From Onthophagus taurus (Eukaryota > Arthropoda > Insecta > Coleoptera > Scarabaeidae), in contig NC_091967.1 in the NCBI RefSeq assembly GCF_036711975.1, positions 10,540,001 through 10,604,000 of the forward strand: DNA of 64,000 nucleotides, written 5' to 3'. A program made the translations under genes and the position numbers. Of the stretch, positions 47,472 through 60,300 are shown one piece after another; within the stretch, counting starts at the first letter, position 1, and each line of letters starts with the position of its first letter. Under the pieces are notes generated by a model. That model searched no databases, had not been told where the DNA came from, and was given only the letters and a program-made list of their open reading frames with translations.

Positions 47472-48329
47472 ATGTCCCTTGTCCCAGACTATGCAGTTTC
47501 CTCATCTGAGTCATCAAGTAGCGATGATGAATCGGAAAGTTCAAGTAATGAAATTGTCAGGTAAAATCGTTTCTATGAATATTTAAAGATCAAAAACACA
47601 ACTGTGCATAACGTTTTAAGTAAATAAAAAAAGATTACGTCTTTGAAAATAATAGAAATAAATCGTTTTGCAAAGTTATTGTTTCGAAATAAATTCAATT
47701 AAAAAAGATAATTAATCACAAAATAACTTTAAATCGCAAGGTGATTACTTTATCTTTGTTATAAAATACCCATAATTATTCACCAATTAGCAAACCTCTT
47801 GCAAAAAATCTCCCAGGTAACCTTTTTCAGTGACACAAAACCCGAAAAAGTAACAACATATGACATTGATATAAATTCAAAGTTACCAACACCCGGTTTT
47901 ATTAATGAAAAATCTGATGGATCACTTACCTCATCCGTTTTTAAGAATCCTTTTGCGGAGGCTGAAAACGCTGAAAAAGCGATTCTTGAGAAACACGTCA
48001 AAATGGTCGTAGCCAGTGAAAGTCGTGATTTCTTAAATGGGAAGAAGGTGTGTTGGAATTATCGTAAGGGAAGGTGTCGTTTTGGGCACAATTGCAAGTA
48101 TGCCCACGATTCTGACCTCCAGAAGACCAAACAACAGCTAGATGCAGAGAATAAGGTTCAAGAAACTGTCGTTTGTCAAAGTCCTTCTACTCAGCCTACT
48201 AATCGAGATTTACAACAAATCAATCTTGAATCAATTGGACAGATACAGAAAAGAAAAAGACCCGGATTATCACAAGGATTAGTACCAGGTAAAAAAGTGA
48301 TGAAGAATTATTTTAATCAGAAAAGTTAG
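47472..48329 (+). CDS. Small CCCH zinc-finger protein, 2 exons
   Basis: Exons 47472-47560 and 47831-48329 join in phase (AG|T gives Ser30), 195 residues. The N-terminus is Ser/Asp/Glu-rich (DYAVSSSESSSSDDESESSS). The middle has KLPTPGF and an Ala/Glu-rich helix. One CCCH finger, C104-x7-C112-x5-C118-x3-H122 (CWNYRKGRCRFGHNCKYAH), is followed by a low-complexity linker and a basic C-terminus, KRKRPGLSQGLVPGKKVM, that looks conserved. CCCH fingers usually bind RNA; the RS-like acidic start and basic end suggest a nuclear RNA-processing factor, but I do not recognise the orthologue. An overlapping ATG five bases upstream is in another frame. Two earlier acceptors would each bring an in-frame stop, so 47831 is preferred. 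Confidence 0.8.
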
Positions 48330-48425
48330 TAATCAAGTGTTTAGGTTATGTTAAATTTTTTAAAAATAATTAATCTATTTTATATAAATGTATTTAGTTA
48401 TGTGGAATGTGTTTGTATTAATATT

Positions 48426-48431
48426 AATAAA
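48426..48431 (+). terminator. Poly(A) signal AATAAA for the CCCH gene
   Basis: AATAAA about 100 bp after the stop codon, followed by a T-rich stretch. Confidence 0.5.
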
Positions 48432-48886
48432 ATAATAATGGGATTTTTTAAATTATTTTTTTTTTGTTTTTATAAAAGTGAATCGAACTTAACACTAAAT
48501 TTTTTTAAAATTCTATCGTAAGGTGGCGCTTTAAAATTAATTATTTTTATATATTATTTTTAATTATGTTATTTTAAACATTAATTTATGAATTATTTTG
48601 TGCTTTAAGTGAAAATTTAAAAATTTTAATAGAAAACTGTAATTATTTGTGAAGTTGAATACGAGATGTAGCTAGTAACATTTAGTTTTTCCCCTATGTA
48701 AACTTGTCAAGCAAGCAAATGACATGCCACTAGGTTCAGTTTCGAAACAGCTGTTGATGCTGTTGGTGTGCTTTATCCGACGAACTTAACCTTAAAATTG
48801 TGTGCTGTCAGTCGTCTATTTACGATAGCATCGAAATTCCTGACAGAAAATCATTTATTGAGCACCAACATTCGTCAAGACAGGAC

Positions 48887-48905
48887 ATGAACGCTGAGAG
48901 TACAA
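48887..48905 (+). CDS. Probable first coding exon (MNAEST...) of a gene extending right
   Basis: ATG AAC GCT GAG AGT ACA A is followed by a perfect donor GTAAGT. Upstream lies a non-AT-biased leader ('aaacagctgttgatgctgttgg', 'gtgctgtcagtcgtc') with an initiator-like TCAGTC near 48809. If real, it is the 5' end of a gene with a very long first intron; no downstream exon can be recognised in the window. Product unknown. It could also be a chance ATG in a 5' UTR exon. Confidence 0.35.
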
Positions 48906-49639
48906 GTAAGTTTATCTTTTATATTCAAAACGTTTTTCCTTCCAATTTCTTATTTTTTCAAAACTAAGAAGATAGTTTGCAGTGGAATTTATAATACACA
49001 AACATTATAACGGTTTAATTCCTGGTTTGTTTGCGTGCGTGTTTAACACGTATGTATATTTTAGTTGAAACAATTTATTTCGTCTGAAAAAATCGTTGTC
49101 ATTTAAAATATACAAAAAAATTTTTAAATACCTGCGTTTGAACACTGAATAAGATAATGTCGAGTATTTACGATCGTTTCATGCTAATGAGCGTACATAT
49201 ATAGACTGTAATGAGGATGGTTTAAAGCACGGTTACGTTGCAAATAAGTCCGTTTAAATTAAAACCTTGCGTGTGTACGTCTTAAAAGTGAAAGCGTATT
49301 GTTTGGTACACACAATATTTTTAATTACGCGAGTTTTTTCTTTATTTGTTTCATCTCCGACTAATATTCCGAATATTAATAATAATGCATCTATTAATTC
49401 TGGTTGAAAATCAGATATCGGATGTAATAATTTATCGTTTCGATTTTAACTCTAATGGAAACCTAATTTAATCCAATAATGATTTATTGAATTGTTAAAA
49501 TATAAATTAGTCACTGATTAATGTATAATTTTGAATATTATGAAAGCTTGAATTTGGAGAAAATTTTAATTAATAAAAAAATTAGAAAGTATTTTCTATT
49601 AATAATAAGGTAAGAAATGGTTAAGTATAACGTCATCAC

Positions 49640-50380
49640 TTGGAAGGTTATATGGAAAAGTCCTGAAAACTAGGATAGAAAGGGAAATTAAGGAGGAAGA
49701 GGAATAAAGTGGTTTTAGATCTGGAAAATCTTGCGTAGATAATTTATTTATGCTTAGACACCTGGTTGAGGAGAAGCTGTCAAAAGGAAGCGAAATACAT
49801 ATTGCCTACCGGGAATTTCATATAACTCGCAATATACGAATGCAGTAACCAAATTTACGAAACTGCTATCTATGTACTTGCATTGGTAGTTTTGCAAATG
49901 GTCCCGCTTCAGAAATTATGGATCCCCAGATACAGGCATCAACAGAACTTACATCCATGCTGTGAAACTGATGGACGACCAAATTTTTGAGTCAAGTGCG
50001 CGTGAGAAACAAAGAGACTCGGAGAGACTCAGCTATCAGCAGAGATGATGTTTTGGAGAAGATGCTGCGGGATAATCATGCTGGACCGAGTTGAAAAGGA
50101 GGAAATAAGAAGAAGAAGGACGGCACCAAACTCAATAATAGACGCCATAGATGAAAAGCAACTAAAATGGTATGGACATCTACGCCGAATAAGTAAAGAG
50201 AGAATCCCACATAAGGTTTCGAACTGGGTGCCAGTAGAAAGATACAAAATAGGTAGGCCTAAGAAAATATGGATCCGGGATATCAATGTGAAGAAGAGGA
50301 GAGGACTGAGTGAAGATGATTGGAATGATGCGAAAAGCGGCAATAAAAAAGAAGCTGCAAATACTCGCCAAATAGTTTAA
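49640..50380 (+). pseudogene. Decayed LINE: RT fragment plus C-terminal tail
   Basis: 49645-49830 reads GRLYGKVLKTRIEREIKEEE, a stop, then SGFRSGKSCVDNLFMLRHLV. This is the RT fingers motif (SGFR.G.S..D..F.LR). The 5'-to-catalytic middle is deleted. 50045-50380 stays open and reads KQLKWYGHLRRISKERIPHK and GRPKKIWIRDI, the usual LINE tail (WYGH-R-----R-P, GRP-K-W). A different LINE lineage from those in TTD14 intron 4. Confidence 0.7.
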
Positions 50381-50399
50381 AGTTGAACTATTTAAGGCT

Positions 50400-53300
50400 A
50401 GAACAACACAACATAAATAAATTGAAACAGAATCTTTATTTTTATTTATTATATTTATAATTTAAAAATTAATTCGTGTTTTCAATTATAAACAAATCAT
50501 TGATATTAAATAGTAAATTAGTATCTATGTAAATTAGTGTAAACTTGGCCGATCCTAATTTACTTTGTCATACTCCGCGGAGTTTGGATTGGGTCAGTCA
50601 ACAAATTCTATTTACACTGGTTGCGAATTCGTTAAAGATGTTGAACTAACTTCGGAGATTGTAGACTTTGTTTCCTTTACACTTAACTTTCATTTTATGA
50701 AAGGAACTACTTCGGTAGAAAATTGGACTTCCAGAATGGATTAAATGAATTTACCTAGTTAAGTAAATTACAAGTAAAAATCTAAAAAATTTATTTTAAT
50801 TCCACGGAATGTAATTTTTAACTTGATTTTTTTCCCAACTATTTTAGGTTTGTTTTTATACGAACCTCAGTCGCTTCTAAAAATAATACCGCAAATATCA
50901 ATGTTTGCTTTCAACAAAGAATGTAATGATACAATAATAAAGGTTGTGTTTGGCGAGTTTAATAATAAAATCTGGTTTGAAAATTGATATGTATTTGGTT
51001 TAGAAATTCTTGTGTTAAACATGTACCGTTACAAATGGCATTGACAGTTCAATATCAATCATATTACAATATTAGTTCTTCAAAAAAAATTAAAAATTTT
51101 GAAATTCGGACTTAACATTTTAAGAACGCATTTTTAGATAAATTTGTGAATTTCAATTTATTTTGTATCATTGGTTCGATAATAATATGTTTCCAGTTGT
51201 GCAACATTCTGTGATTAAAGTTAATATCTTAAAGCAGCTTTTAGAAAAATTGCACAATAAACAAAATACAAAGTGCATGCGATAGAAAGAAAGAAAACTT
51301 GGGCCATGCAGTCGTGTCACGATTCCCTGAAAGCAACAGCTACAGTAATGCTGGTCGACAAAAATGCAGAAGGGAGTAAAAAGGAACGAGCTGTAATTCT
51401 CAAGGCACGAGCCCGAAAAATTATTTTCGGTTACCACAGACATTTCTAGATCCAACACGACACCGACACGTAGCAAACCCACTATTCCCTCAAAACTAAA
51501 CGTATATGACACATCTTGATTCTAAAAGAAATAGACCATTTTATGCAACAGGCCACGTCATCATAAAAATTGTAGCCTTCAAAAAGATTACGTATTTTTC
51601 GTTACGCAAAAAGAATATAGTAACAATAAGTAGAGCAATCAGATTTAAACTTATGGGAATTGCGGTTGAAGAACGAGACTAATGAAATCAAGTTTTTTAT
51701 AACATAAAGAATAAATTTTCTTACTGTTTCGAAATAGGTTATTATCAATTTAATTATTGGTATAATGTATGCGTAGGTGAAACAATGGATCGTAAACGTT
51801 ATGTTACAAGACTTGGGATAATAAAGAAAAGTGGGTTGATTAAGGATCAAGTTAAAAAATATATATTAAAAATTAAATTTATCAAAAATTCTTTTATTGC
51901 ACATTGTTGAAGGAATATACCTTGATAGCCTTATTCTATAAAATAGAATTTAACTTAAACTCTTCAAAACTTAAATAAGCCTTCTAAAACCAATTAAAAT
52001 ACTTGAGATTTCCCTATAAAAGCCATTCTCAAGTGAACCTTCTCCCCAAAGGCTAAAGTGAGGGTTTCTAAACCCGCCAATGACGTCACACTAATTAAAG
52101 AATAGATTAAATGGCACATAATTACCGAGATCTAGGTCAGAAACGTCCAACCAGCCGAACTTTAATCCAGTCCGAGAGACGTAATGAAAGACCCAGAGAG
52201 CTCGAGGGATCGATGAGATCTTTCCCGAAGAAATAGTTTCGGTGGCGCAAAGCTCGACGAATTCGGACTCGTTCTCCGAATTCCGTTTCCAGTCGGTGCC
52301 ACCGAATGCGGAAACGCAGATATCTGAACACAATAATTAAACTATACGGGAACAACGGCAACGTTGCGCCATTGCACCAGTATTAACCGTGAGAGGTTGA
52401 GAGCGCAAAGCTCACATCAAAGGACTTTACCCGAAGAGGAACATAAAGTACAACAGAATGGTGCCCAACATGGCAAAAGTGCCCCAATTAGAAATAGTTA
52501 TTTGATACGATTGCGGACTTTGTGGTAGTCTAACAGTACAAGTACATAGAATATGACATCAAAAGTTAAAGTTGAGGTGTTAAAATTTTGTTTTGTCATA
52601 TGGCTTATTTAGGAAGAAAAGTTTGTTATAGTACCGGGTCCTAATTTACCCAACTTGACCTAAAGGTGATCAAAGGTTTAAGCTTTAATTATGTGGCGGT
52701 GATTAGTCTATACAACGGGAGCATGAAACCCGATAAAATCCGAATAGTCTTTATCGACATAGATGGTACCTTGATTATAGGGAGAACAATATACCTAAAT
52801 GAGGGTTGAAGGAAACCCCTTTGATATGAATGAGCCCGTATTATTTGAAAAATCAATATTGTTTTGACTCGTTAAACAAAAATAAATTTTATATCTAAAA
52901 TAAACAGTTTGTAATAAAAATACATACAATGCATACATATGTTTGTTTAGGGAAAAACCCACATCATCAAACCATTTAAATTGACAGTTAACCGGTATAC
53001 AGTAATGAACTACCGTCGGGACACACAGGTAATCCACTTCGATTTATGTAAATTGCAAGCCACCTGAGCTATAATGGACCCCATAATTTCCCCTATCACG
53101 AATCTGTTTAGACAGTTTTTCCGTCAACGTTAATTGACGCGTGTACTGAACCGTCAATATTAAATTGAGTGCGTGACGTTCTCCGAAATTCGACCTCGTA
53201 TGCACATATTGGCAAAAAAAGAATCGAAAAATAGTCGGAAAAAAACTCTTTTGGTCTACCGATACCATTGAAAATTGGGTTTTTTGCTTTTCCATCTGCG

Positions 53301-56300
53301 AACGATATTTTTACTGAATCGCTGTCACGGTTCCGTCTGAATCCAATAATTCAGATACTCATCGATGCGTTATTTCATTAATTGGCAGTTCAGTTACTAT
53401 TTGGTTTCAACCAAAATTCTATTACAGACATTTTCACTTCGTCGTAGAGGTATAGACAGCAAATGGCCGTCATTCATAATCTTCTAAAGTAATTGAGAAT
53501 TGGTGAGATATTGTATTGAGATGTAGTGAGAGCCTTTGGAAGTGATTCGGAGCAATTGCGATCTATCTTTTGGTTACGGTTCCCTATAACAAACTATTTT
53601 GAACTCTAAACAGATTAGAGACTTATAGATATGCTGAGAGCCATTAAAAGAGTTATTGAGGTTCTTTTAAAGTGCATTTAGAAATTAGTAAAACCAAAAA
53701 CTAAATTGATTGCTATTGGAAGCTATTCGGAGTAAAGGAGCGGCATAGGGATGTACTGAGAACTGAAAATTTCGATGGCGAAAAATATTATGGAACGTTC
53801 TTATGAAATGATTCATAAGAATGAACGAGAGAATTTTAGGTGACCATTTGTAGCGAAAATTTTGAGCTTTTGATTAAAATGTTATAACGTTCTGTAAGTA
53901 CCAGCGCCAATGCTTATGAATCGTTGAGTTATGATCTTAATTAAGAAATTTATTGCGGCTAAAAGTTCCGCATGCACGAAATATTCTGAGAATATCCCGA
54001 ATTCTGAATCGTGGTTGGTGAAATGTTGGACTTTTGATGCGAGTTTAGATTACAGTTCTAACGATTATTTTTATTAATCATTGAGCTGTAATTTTAATTA
54101 AGAAAGTTGCAACGGTTCAGAACAAGTTTTGCTCTTTCTAAATACTCTATCTCACGGGAGTGTTTTTTTACAATTTCGATCTTCTGTTGTAATCCCTGCA
54201 GTTGTAATAATACTTAAGAATACGCTAAAGTTTTTGCTTCAAATATTTTCAATCATGTCTAAAATAGTAATAAGAAAAATTAATTGTGTAATTATTGGAT
54301 AACTGAACAAGGTATTAATCTATTTGAAATCGAAATAGAATCGTTAATAATTCAATACGGTCTACGAACAAGGCAGGAAACGACGTGAACCCTACCTAAT
54401 GGCACACTTAGCGCGAATTACGCCAGAACCAACCATTAGTTACGCCAACGAATTGACGACACGACGTCAATGACCTTATTCTGCGAATCAAATGAAGATG
54501 ATACATTGGTTATTACAAATAGAACGAATCAAGGAGAGTTATTGAACGAATTGTTTCGAAAAGGAAAAACAATAACGAAAGAAATTATAAACGCCCTCCT
54601 AATTGCTGGAACGTTGAAGAGCGACGTCCACCTAACGGGACGAAATTCAGACGGAAATTTTCCAATTATGACGCTGTTAGCAGCGGCAGGTTTAACGGGA
54701 TCGCAGGAAGACGTCAACAGCCGTCGTCCTCCCGGCGTCTTGTAATATTCAAATGAGTCCCCCTCCTCGACATTTTCAAGAACCCTCGACAGCTTCAAAA
54801 TATTCAAATTATCTACGCCCTTATTTTGTTTCTCACAAATGAAACTGAAAAAAGATATTTCTTTCGTTTCAACCTAAATTTATTTCTTGTTTGTGTTTTT
54901 TTGTAAGATGTGTTTTCATATAACATTTCATTTTAACTTTTAAATATATCGTTTATCAAGATGGGAAGCAAACTTGTTAATTATTTTTTATTTACATGTT
55001 TATTTATAGTTTTTTATCGGTTATATTTTGGAATAAAAATTTTGTTAAAATTTCACGTATATGAAACTGTTTTAAAATAGATTAAATTTCACAGTTCAAT
55101 ATTTAAACAATGTTATTTTAAAATATACATATATTTATATATTTTTGTATCACTTTTTGATTAAAAACAGGAAACACAACATAAAATAACTTTTTGTCAG
55201 TGTGTTTGAATGTATTTTGAAGATACTTGGCACCGCATTTATGTCAACTATTTATACTCATTACATTGAATGAGTAAGGATTAAGAAACTGCTTCGAAAG
55301 TTACGCAAAAATTATCTCGATAATTTAAATTATTCAACTCGAGAGTGAAGTAAAAAAACTTTTTTTGTTTGATTTATAATTTTCTAAAGTTTGATTTCCA
55401 TTGGAATATATTTTGCAAACTAAGCTGCGTAGGATTTAATTTGCTTAGTTTCGTTCTGAATTGTAAATGAAAAACAAAAAATGGAATCAAAACGTGGTTC
55501 CATATAGAAGGGAGGATTCAAATTTTAATTTCGCTAGTTCGGGGATTGTTCGAACATGTGAACATAATGGGAGTTTGCATCATAAACTTTTGAATAGTTG
55601 CTGCCGAATTAAAATCCAGGACAACCGAGCGGACGCAGACGGTTGCGAATTTAATTGAAACTATTTCGCGACTGTTCGTGTGTTTGCAATAAACGTTTAA
55701 ATTTTACTCATTTATAACAAGTAAACATAATTTTTGAAATATATCCAGTGATGTTTTTAAAGTTTAATAGAAGAAAGAAGTTTTTTACTTTTTTTTCCAT
55801 CTGACGCGATTCAACAAACAAAAAGGAAAATTAAGAAATATCTAAGCGAGAATTTTCTGTTATATACCATCATCGTAGGAAAAGATCGATGCGGGTCGCG
55901 CCTGGAAGTGGTTTTAGCAGGAAAGCGGTCACGTATCAATAGATAAATAGTAGGAGAGCAGGCGATGTTGGCAGCACTGTGCTGCGCGGCGGTTGGAATG
56001 GATCAACAGGTCGAGTACGGATCGCGTTTTCCCTCGCAGGATTTCCCAATCTTCCTTCTCGCCCCGTTTCGAACGAGATGCTTGGTTCGTTCGTGCAGCA
56101 CATTAATTACCGCCCTCTGCAATATTCACGAAGGGGGAAATGTTGCAGGCACGTTCAAAACTATATAACCAACGAACCCCCGAAACTTATTTCATATAAT
56201 AAATGAAAATATCAATAGTTATGTAATTACTGTTTAATTTGAATCGTATTAATCGCAAACATGATAAACTTTCATCGTACATTAAATTTTCTGTAATCAA

Positions 56301-57040
56301 TGGTACAGAATTTTAAACCCACACGATTTGAAACTTCAACGAAATGTGTATGAATCTCAGTCTGTAAGAGTATATTTTGTTTCTCAAAATTTTGTAAGTC
56401 TTTATAAACGGGTTTTTAAGTTTCAGGAAAAAATATACAATCCACATCTGTAAAGTTGCCTTGCAAGATTCGGAATTTCAAATATTCGGCTTAACGGCGT
56501 CGTAAACTTAACTATGTGTCTCGTCTGCAAAAAATAACCTTTTAGACTTTGTTGTAAATAATTATAAGATTAACTCACTCAGTTGAGATTTTGTACATTT
56601 TCCAGAATGTACATCAAGAATATAAACTTTTTGTATAACATTTTTTGTCGTTGCGAAATGATCGAAATTTTTTAGATTATTTCCGTCAATCCAGTCAGGA
56701 GATCGCAATTTTTTCCAGCATATATTACTGTAAAACAATATAGTCCTTGAATTTTACTATGTTTTCCTCGACTGATACTATTGTTTGATATCGCCTTTTT
56801 TTTAGTATTGCTTGCTATTGTGAGCTACAAATTCTTTGTGGATAATTCTTCCTCTATCAAAATAAAAATCATCTAGCTATTATCGAATTAAACAAATTCC
56901 GAGCAGTCAGAAAAAAATGATGGCAAAAAAAGCACGATAAGATTATAAACTGTAACTAATACCTCTACCTAATGCGTTCGTTTAGAACGCTATCGATTTG
57001 AGCAGGTGATCTTATTTAATCAACTCACATAAAAGACCGA
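50400..57040. other. Non-coding stretch with GC-richer islands, probable first intron of the right-hand gene
   Basis: No exon can be supported. GC- and CpG-richer islands stand out at about 51290-51510, 52030-52480, 54370-54810 and 55870-56170. A 91-codon plus-strand frame at 54470-54745 and a 67-codon frame at 55965-56168 lie in these islands but lack recognisable motifs. A direct repeat of about 35 bp ('aatcgttgagttatgatctt' near 53923 and 'aatcattgagctgtaatttt' near 54076) is present. Confidence 0.35.
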
Positions 57041-57047
57041 AAGAACG

Positions 57048-57304
57048 ATATCGTCGGCTTAGTAAGAAAACCCCGTAACTCCAATTTTTACCAAAAATAA
57101 GATTTTGATGTAATTATGCAACAAATTATTAAATCTACCAATTCCGAAAATTGCGCGTATATTGAAATACAAGTTTCCGCTCAAATGCTTAAAATGAAAA
57201 GCACTTAACACGACTGTCAAATTAAAAAAAAATCCAGTTTTTTCTGTCTCCTGTAAAATTTTCCGAAACGGAGTTACGTGGTTTTCTTACTAAGCCGACG
57301 ATAT
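57048..57304. mobile_element. 257-bp MITE with near-perfect 35-bp inverted repeats
   Basis: The left end ATATCGTCGGCTTAGTAAGA, continued by AAACC.CGTAACTCC, is repeated inverted at the right end with a single mismatch. The interior is AT-rich and non-coding. Because the tips are ATAT, the target-site duplication (ATAT or TA) cannot be separated from the repeat by eye. The close match of the arms suggests a recent insertion. Confidence 0.85.
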
Positions 57305-57309
57305 GTTTA

Positions 57310-60300
57310 CATATCTGTCACGGTGTATGATGTATGATCTTTTCTTCGAGTTCTTACGCTTATTCGTTAATACTTCTGTGGTCAAGGATGCGAATACGCT
57401 AATTTTATGTTTTCAAATTCATATAACGATGAACGACGTTATTCACGAATATAGTTTTTTTAGAAAACAAATGTCGAATACTTTGGTCTCCCCCTATAAC
57501 CAAAAAGAATTTAATTAAAATCGAAGGATCGTAAATTGTGGTCTCCCCTTGTATGTGATGTAGAGGGTGTTTCCACAAATTAAATGAAAGAATGTTGGAA
57601 ATAAAATACTGTCAGTGTTTATTTTTTTATAAATATTGTATAAATAATATATTTAATGGAAATTCTCGTTTTTTTGGGTTAATGATTCGCGATTATTCGA
57701 TTTTCGTGTCGCACATTTGATGTTTGCAGATTTATTCAAAATTCGGCAACGCTTTATCACATATTGATTGATTATCCTCGTCAGTGATGGTAATGGCGTA
57801 AACGACGGTTGCCATTCGAGTTAATTTAACGATGAAAATCGAAGTTTTTTTAATCCCATTTACAATAAATTTTGTGTGGATGGGAATAAATAATGTAAAG
57901 AAAAGTGAAATCAATAAAGCCATACAATATGAAAATGTAATTTATTTCGGGTTAACTCAAGAGAACCATAAATTGCCGCAATTTTGTTCGAATTTTGCTA
58001 GAAGATATGAAACGCTATATTTTATCAGTGAGGTGCCAACTGGAAATTTATTACTTTCTGATAAACAACGCCCACTTTGTAAGCGGTATATTTCATCCAG
58101 TTTTCACACTGTATTTAATATCTTTCGAAAACCGACGATTAAAGTTAGTTTCTTTATAATTTGATATTTTTAAATAATTGTTGTGATTTGGCAACAAACA
58201 TCTGTCAATTCATTCAATACATATCATGTTTCAATGAATTTATATTTTATAAATCCATTAAATTAAATGTTTAAATATATGAATACCCTATGTGTATATA
58301 TTTTTAAACATTGATCCGCATGAAATAAATAACATTCATATCTCGGAATTAATACCAGAAGGGAGTGTATTTAATCCTGAAAATATTTACAATAAAACCA
58401 CCACTGGCGAAAAAGTCAATAAATACTTTTTATTTTTCACAATCAACTTTTTATATTAAACAAAAAATGAAAATGTATTTAATCAAGGAAATAAAAACTG
58501 CGATTTATATTTTTCAACCAGACAAATTCCCAATTTATTTCAAAGCTATTAAACCTTTGAGAATTTCACTTAAAAAAAAAATTAATGAAACAAAAATGGG
58601 ACGACTGTTTTTTTAATTACCTATCCAACTTGCGAACGATATAGAAACTTGTTGGATATTTCGAATTCCGTTCAGCGTTCGGCCTTTGATAAAAAAAAAA
58701 GTTTCGTTCCATCTCGAACCGCGTGCTTTTAAAGTTCCTCTCGGTCTTTTGCAAGTCGAAGTAAAACCACGGGGTTGCTATATGAGGTGAAACAAAATAG
58801 ATTTAAAGTTGCCTCGTAATAAAGTACACTCCAAGTTTTCTTAATATCGACCATTGTTTCGCGAAACTTCGAGTATACGTCTTTTGTACCTCAATGGCTT
58901 GGGATTAAAAAAAAGGCTCTCTTTTTTTTGTTTTCTTTTTCCACCCCTTTTCCGTGTTTTGCGAGAATAGCTTTTTCAGACAGCTTTTTATTCTCATGTC
59001 AGCTTTGATAAGGGGCAACTATACCTGATCGATCCTAGTTAATAGGTTTCTTATTAAGTTAAAATTGATGTTCAAAAATTAGTTTTGCGATATGAGATTG
59101 TAATTATAGATTAATTTAGAGTAGTTAATTGTATTTAAAACTTTATTGTTATAACCATTGTCACATTAATGTATATCCTGTGGAAACTGTTAAATTACCG
59201 TTCTAAATTGTATCTATCCATCACTTTCAGGTTTGCAATCCACAACGAGCACGCGGTAATGGTTTATTTTCCTAGTTCTAGTGGAAACTGTACGTTAATT
59301 TTCTCCCAACGGATGTTGCAATTATTCAAGATTGAGTGAAGTTTTACTCAAACAGAACTCCCGCATTAAATACTTCATTATTAATTATCCTTCAAAGTTT
59401 TGATTAATTATTTATTTATTATTATATCTTTTTGGTATTAAATGGCAAAGAAAACAACGAGATGTGTTCGATTACTTTGTTGACACATCAATTAACAGAG
59501 AATATCCATTACCACGTTGGCTACTCAAATATGTGTTTATTTGGCGGTAACGGCAAGAAATTGTTGAGTTAAAGTGGGCGCAGTAAAGGCAGGTATCGAT
59601 TTGAATCCTTCGGGAAACGAGCAGAGTCCGTCGTCAGGGTTTCGCGAGAGCCCAATAAAACGGTGCCACCCCGAGGGAGGAACGCTAAGTGCCTAACCGA
59701 GACGACGACTACGACGCCGTCGTCGAGACGCGCACACCGCGGGGCAAACGGGGAAATTTATTCCAAGCGCACTTCTCGCGAGCCCCCCTCGGGGTAAATT
59801 GCAAACTGGGGAAGCCCCAGAGGCGTCGGTATTCGACAGCACGCTGACAAGCAGAGTTGTCCCCCCTTTCTGTTCCCCTCGGTTCTCGCTATCGTCCTCG
59901 ACCTGCGACGACGAAATTAAGAACGCACCCAGATCGTTTTCATGCATGATGCTTGGAAGAGTTTCCTATTAGTATTATCGTTCTCTAAGCGAAAGGGGGG
60001 ACAAAACCCTCTTTTCTTTTATAGGCAAGCGAACGAAAATGGTAATTTAATCTCAAAGTAATTATAGATTAAATTATTTGTTATAACTCCAGATAAATTA
60101 GTTTATTCTAATATTTTTAGTTATTTTAAGATATGTGCTCATTGCTGATAAAATTAAAATAAATTCTTATCTCTAATCTTACTTAAAAGGAATTAGGATT
60201 TCTGACTGTTTGTATCATTAATTTTGTTAAATTATTTTTAATAAATCAAACCCAAACATCATTAAACAAAACTACAGATGATATTAACTGTTGAACGTTT

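Noticed and set aside
57832..58616. Two AT-driven open frames (110 and 83 codons)
   Set aside because: Lys/Ile/Phe-rich products typical of random AT-rich DNA; no motifs and no splice context.
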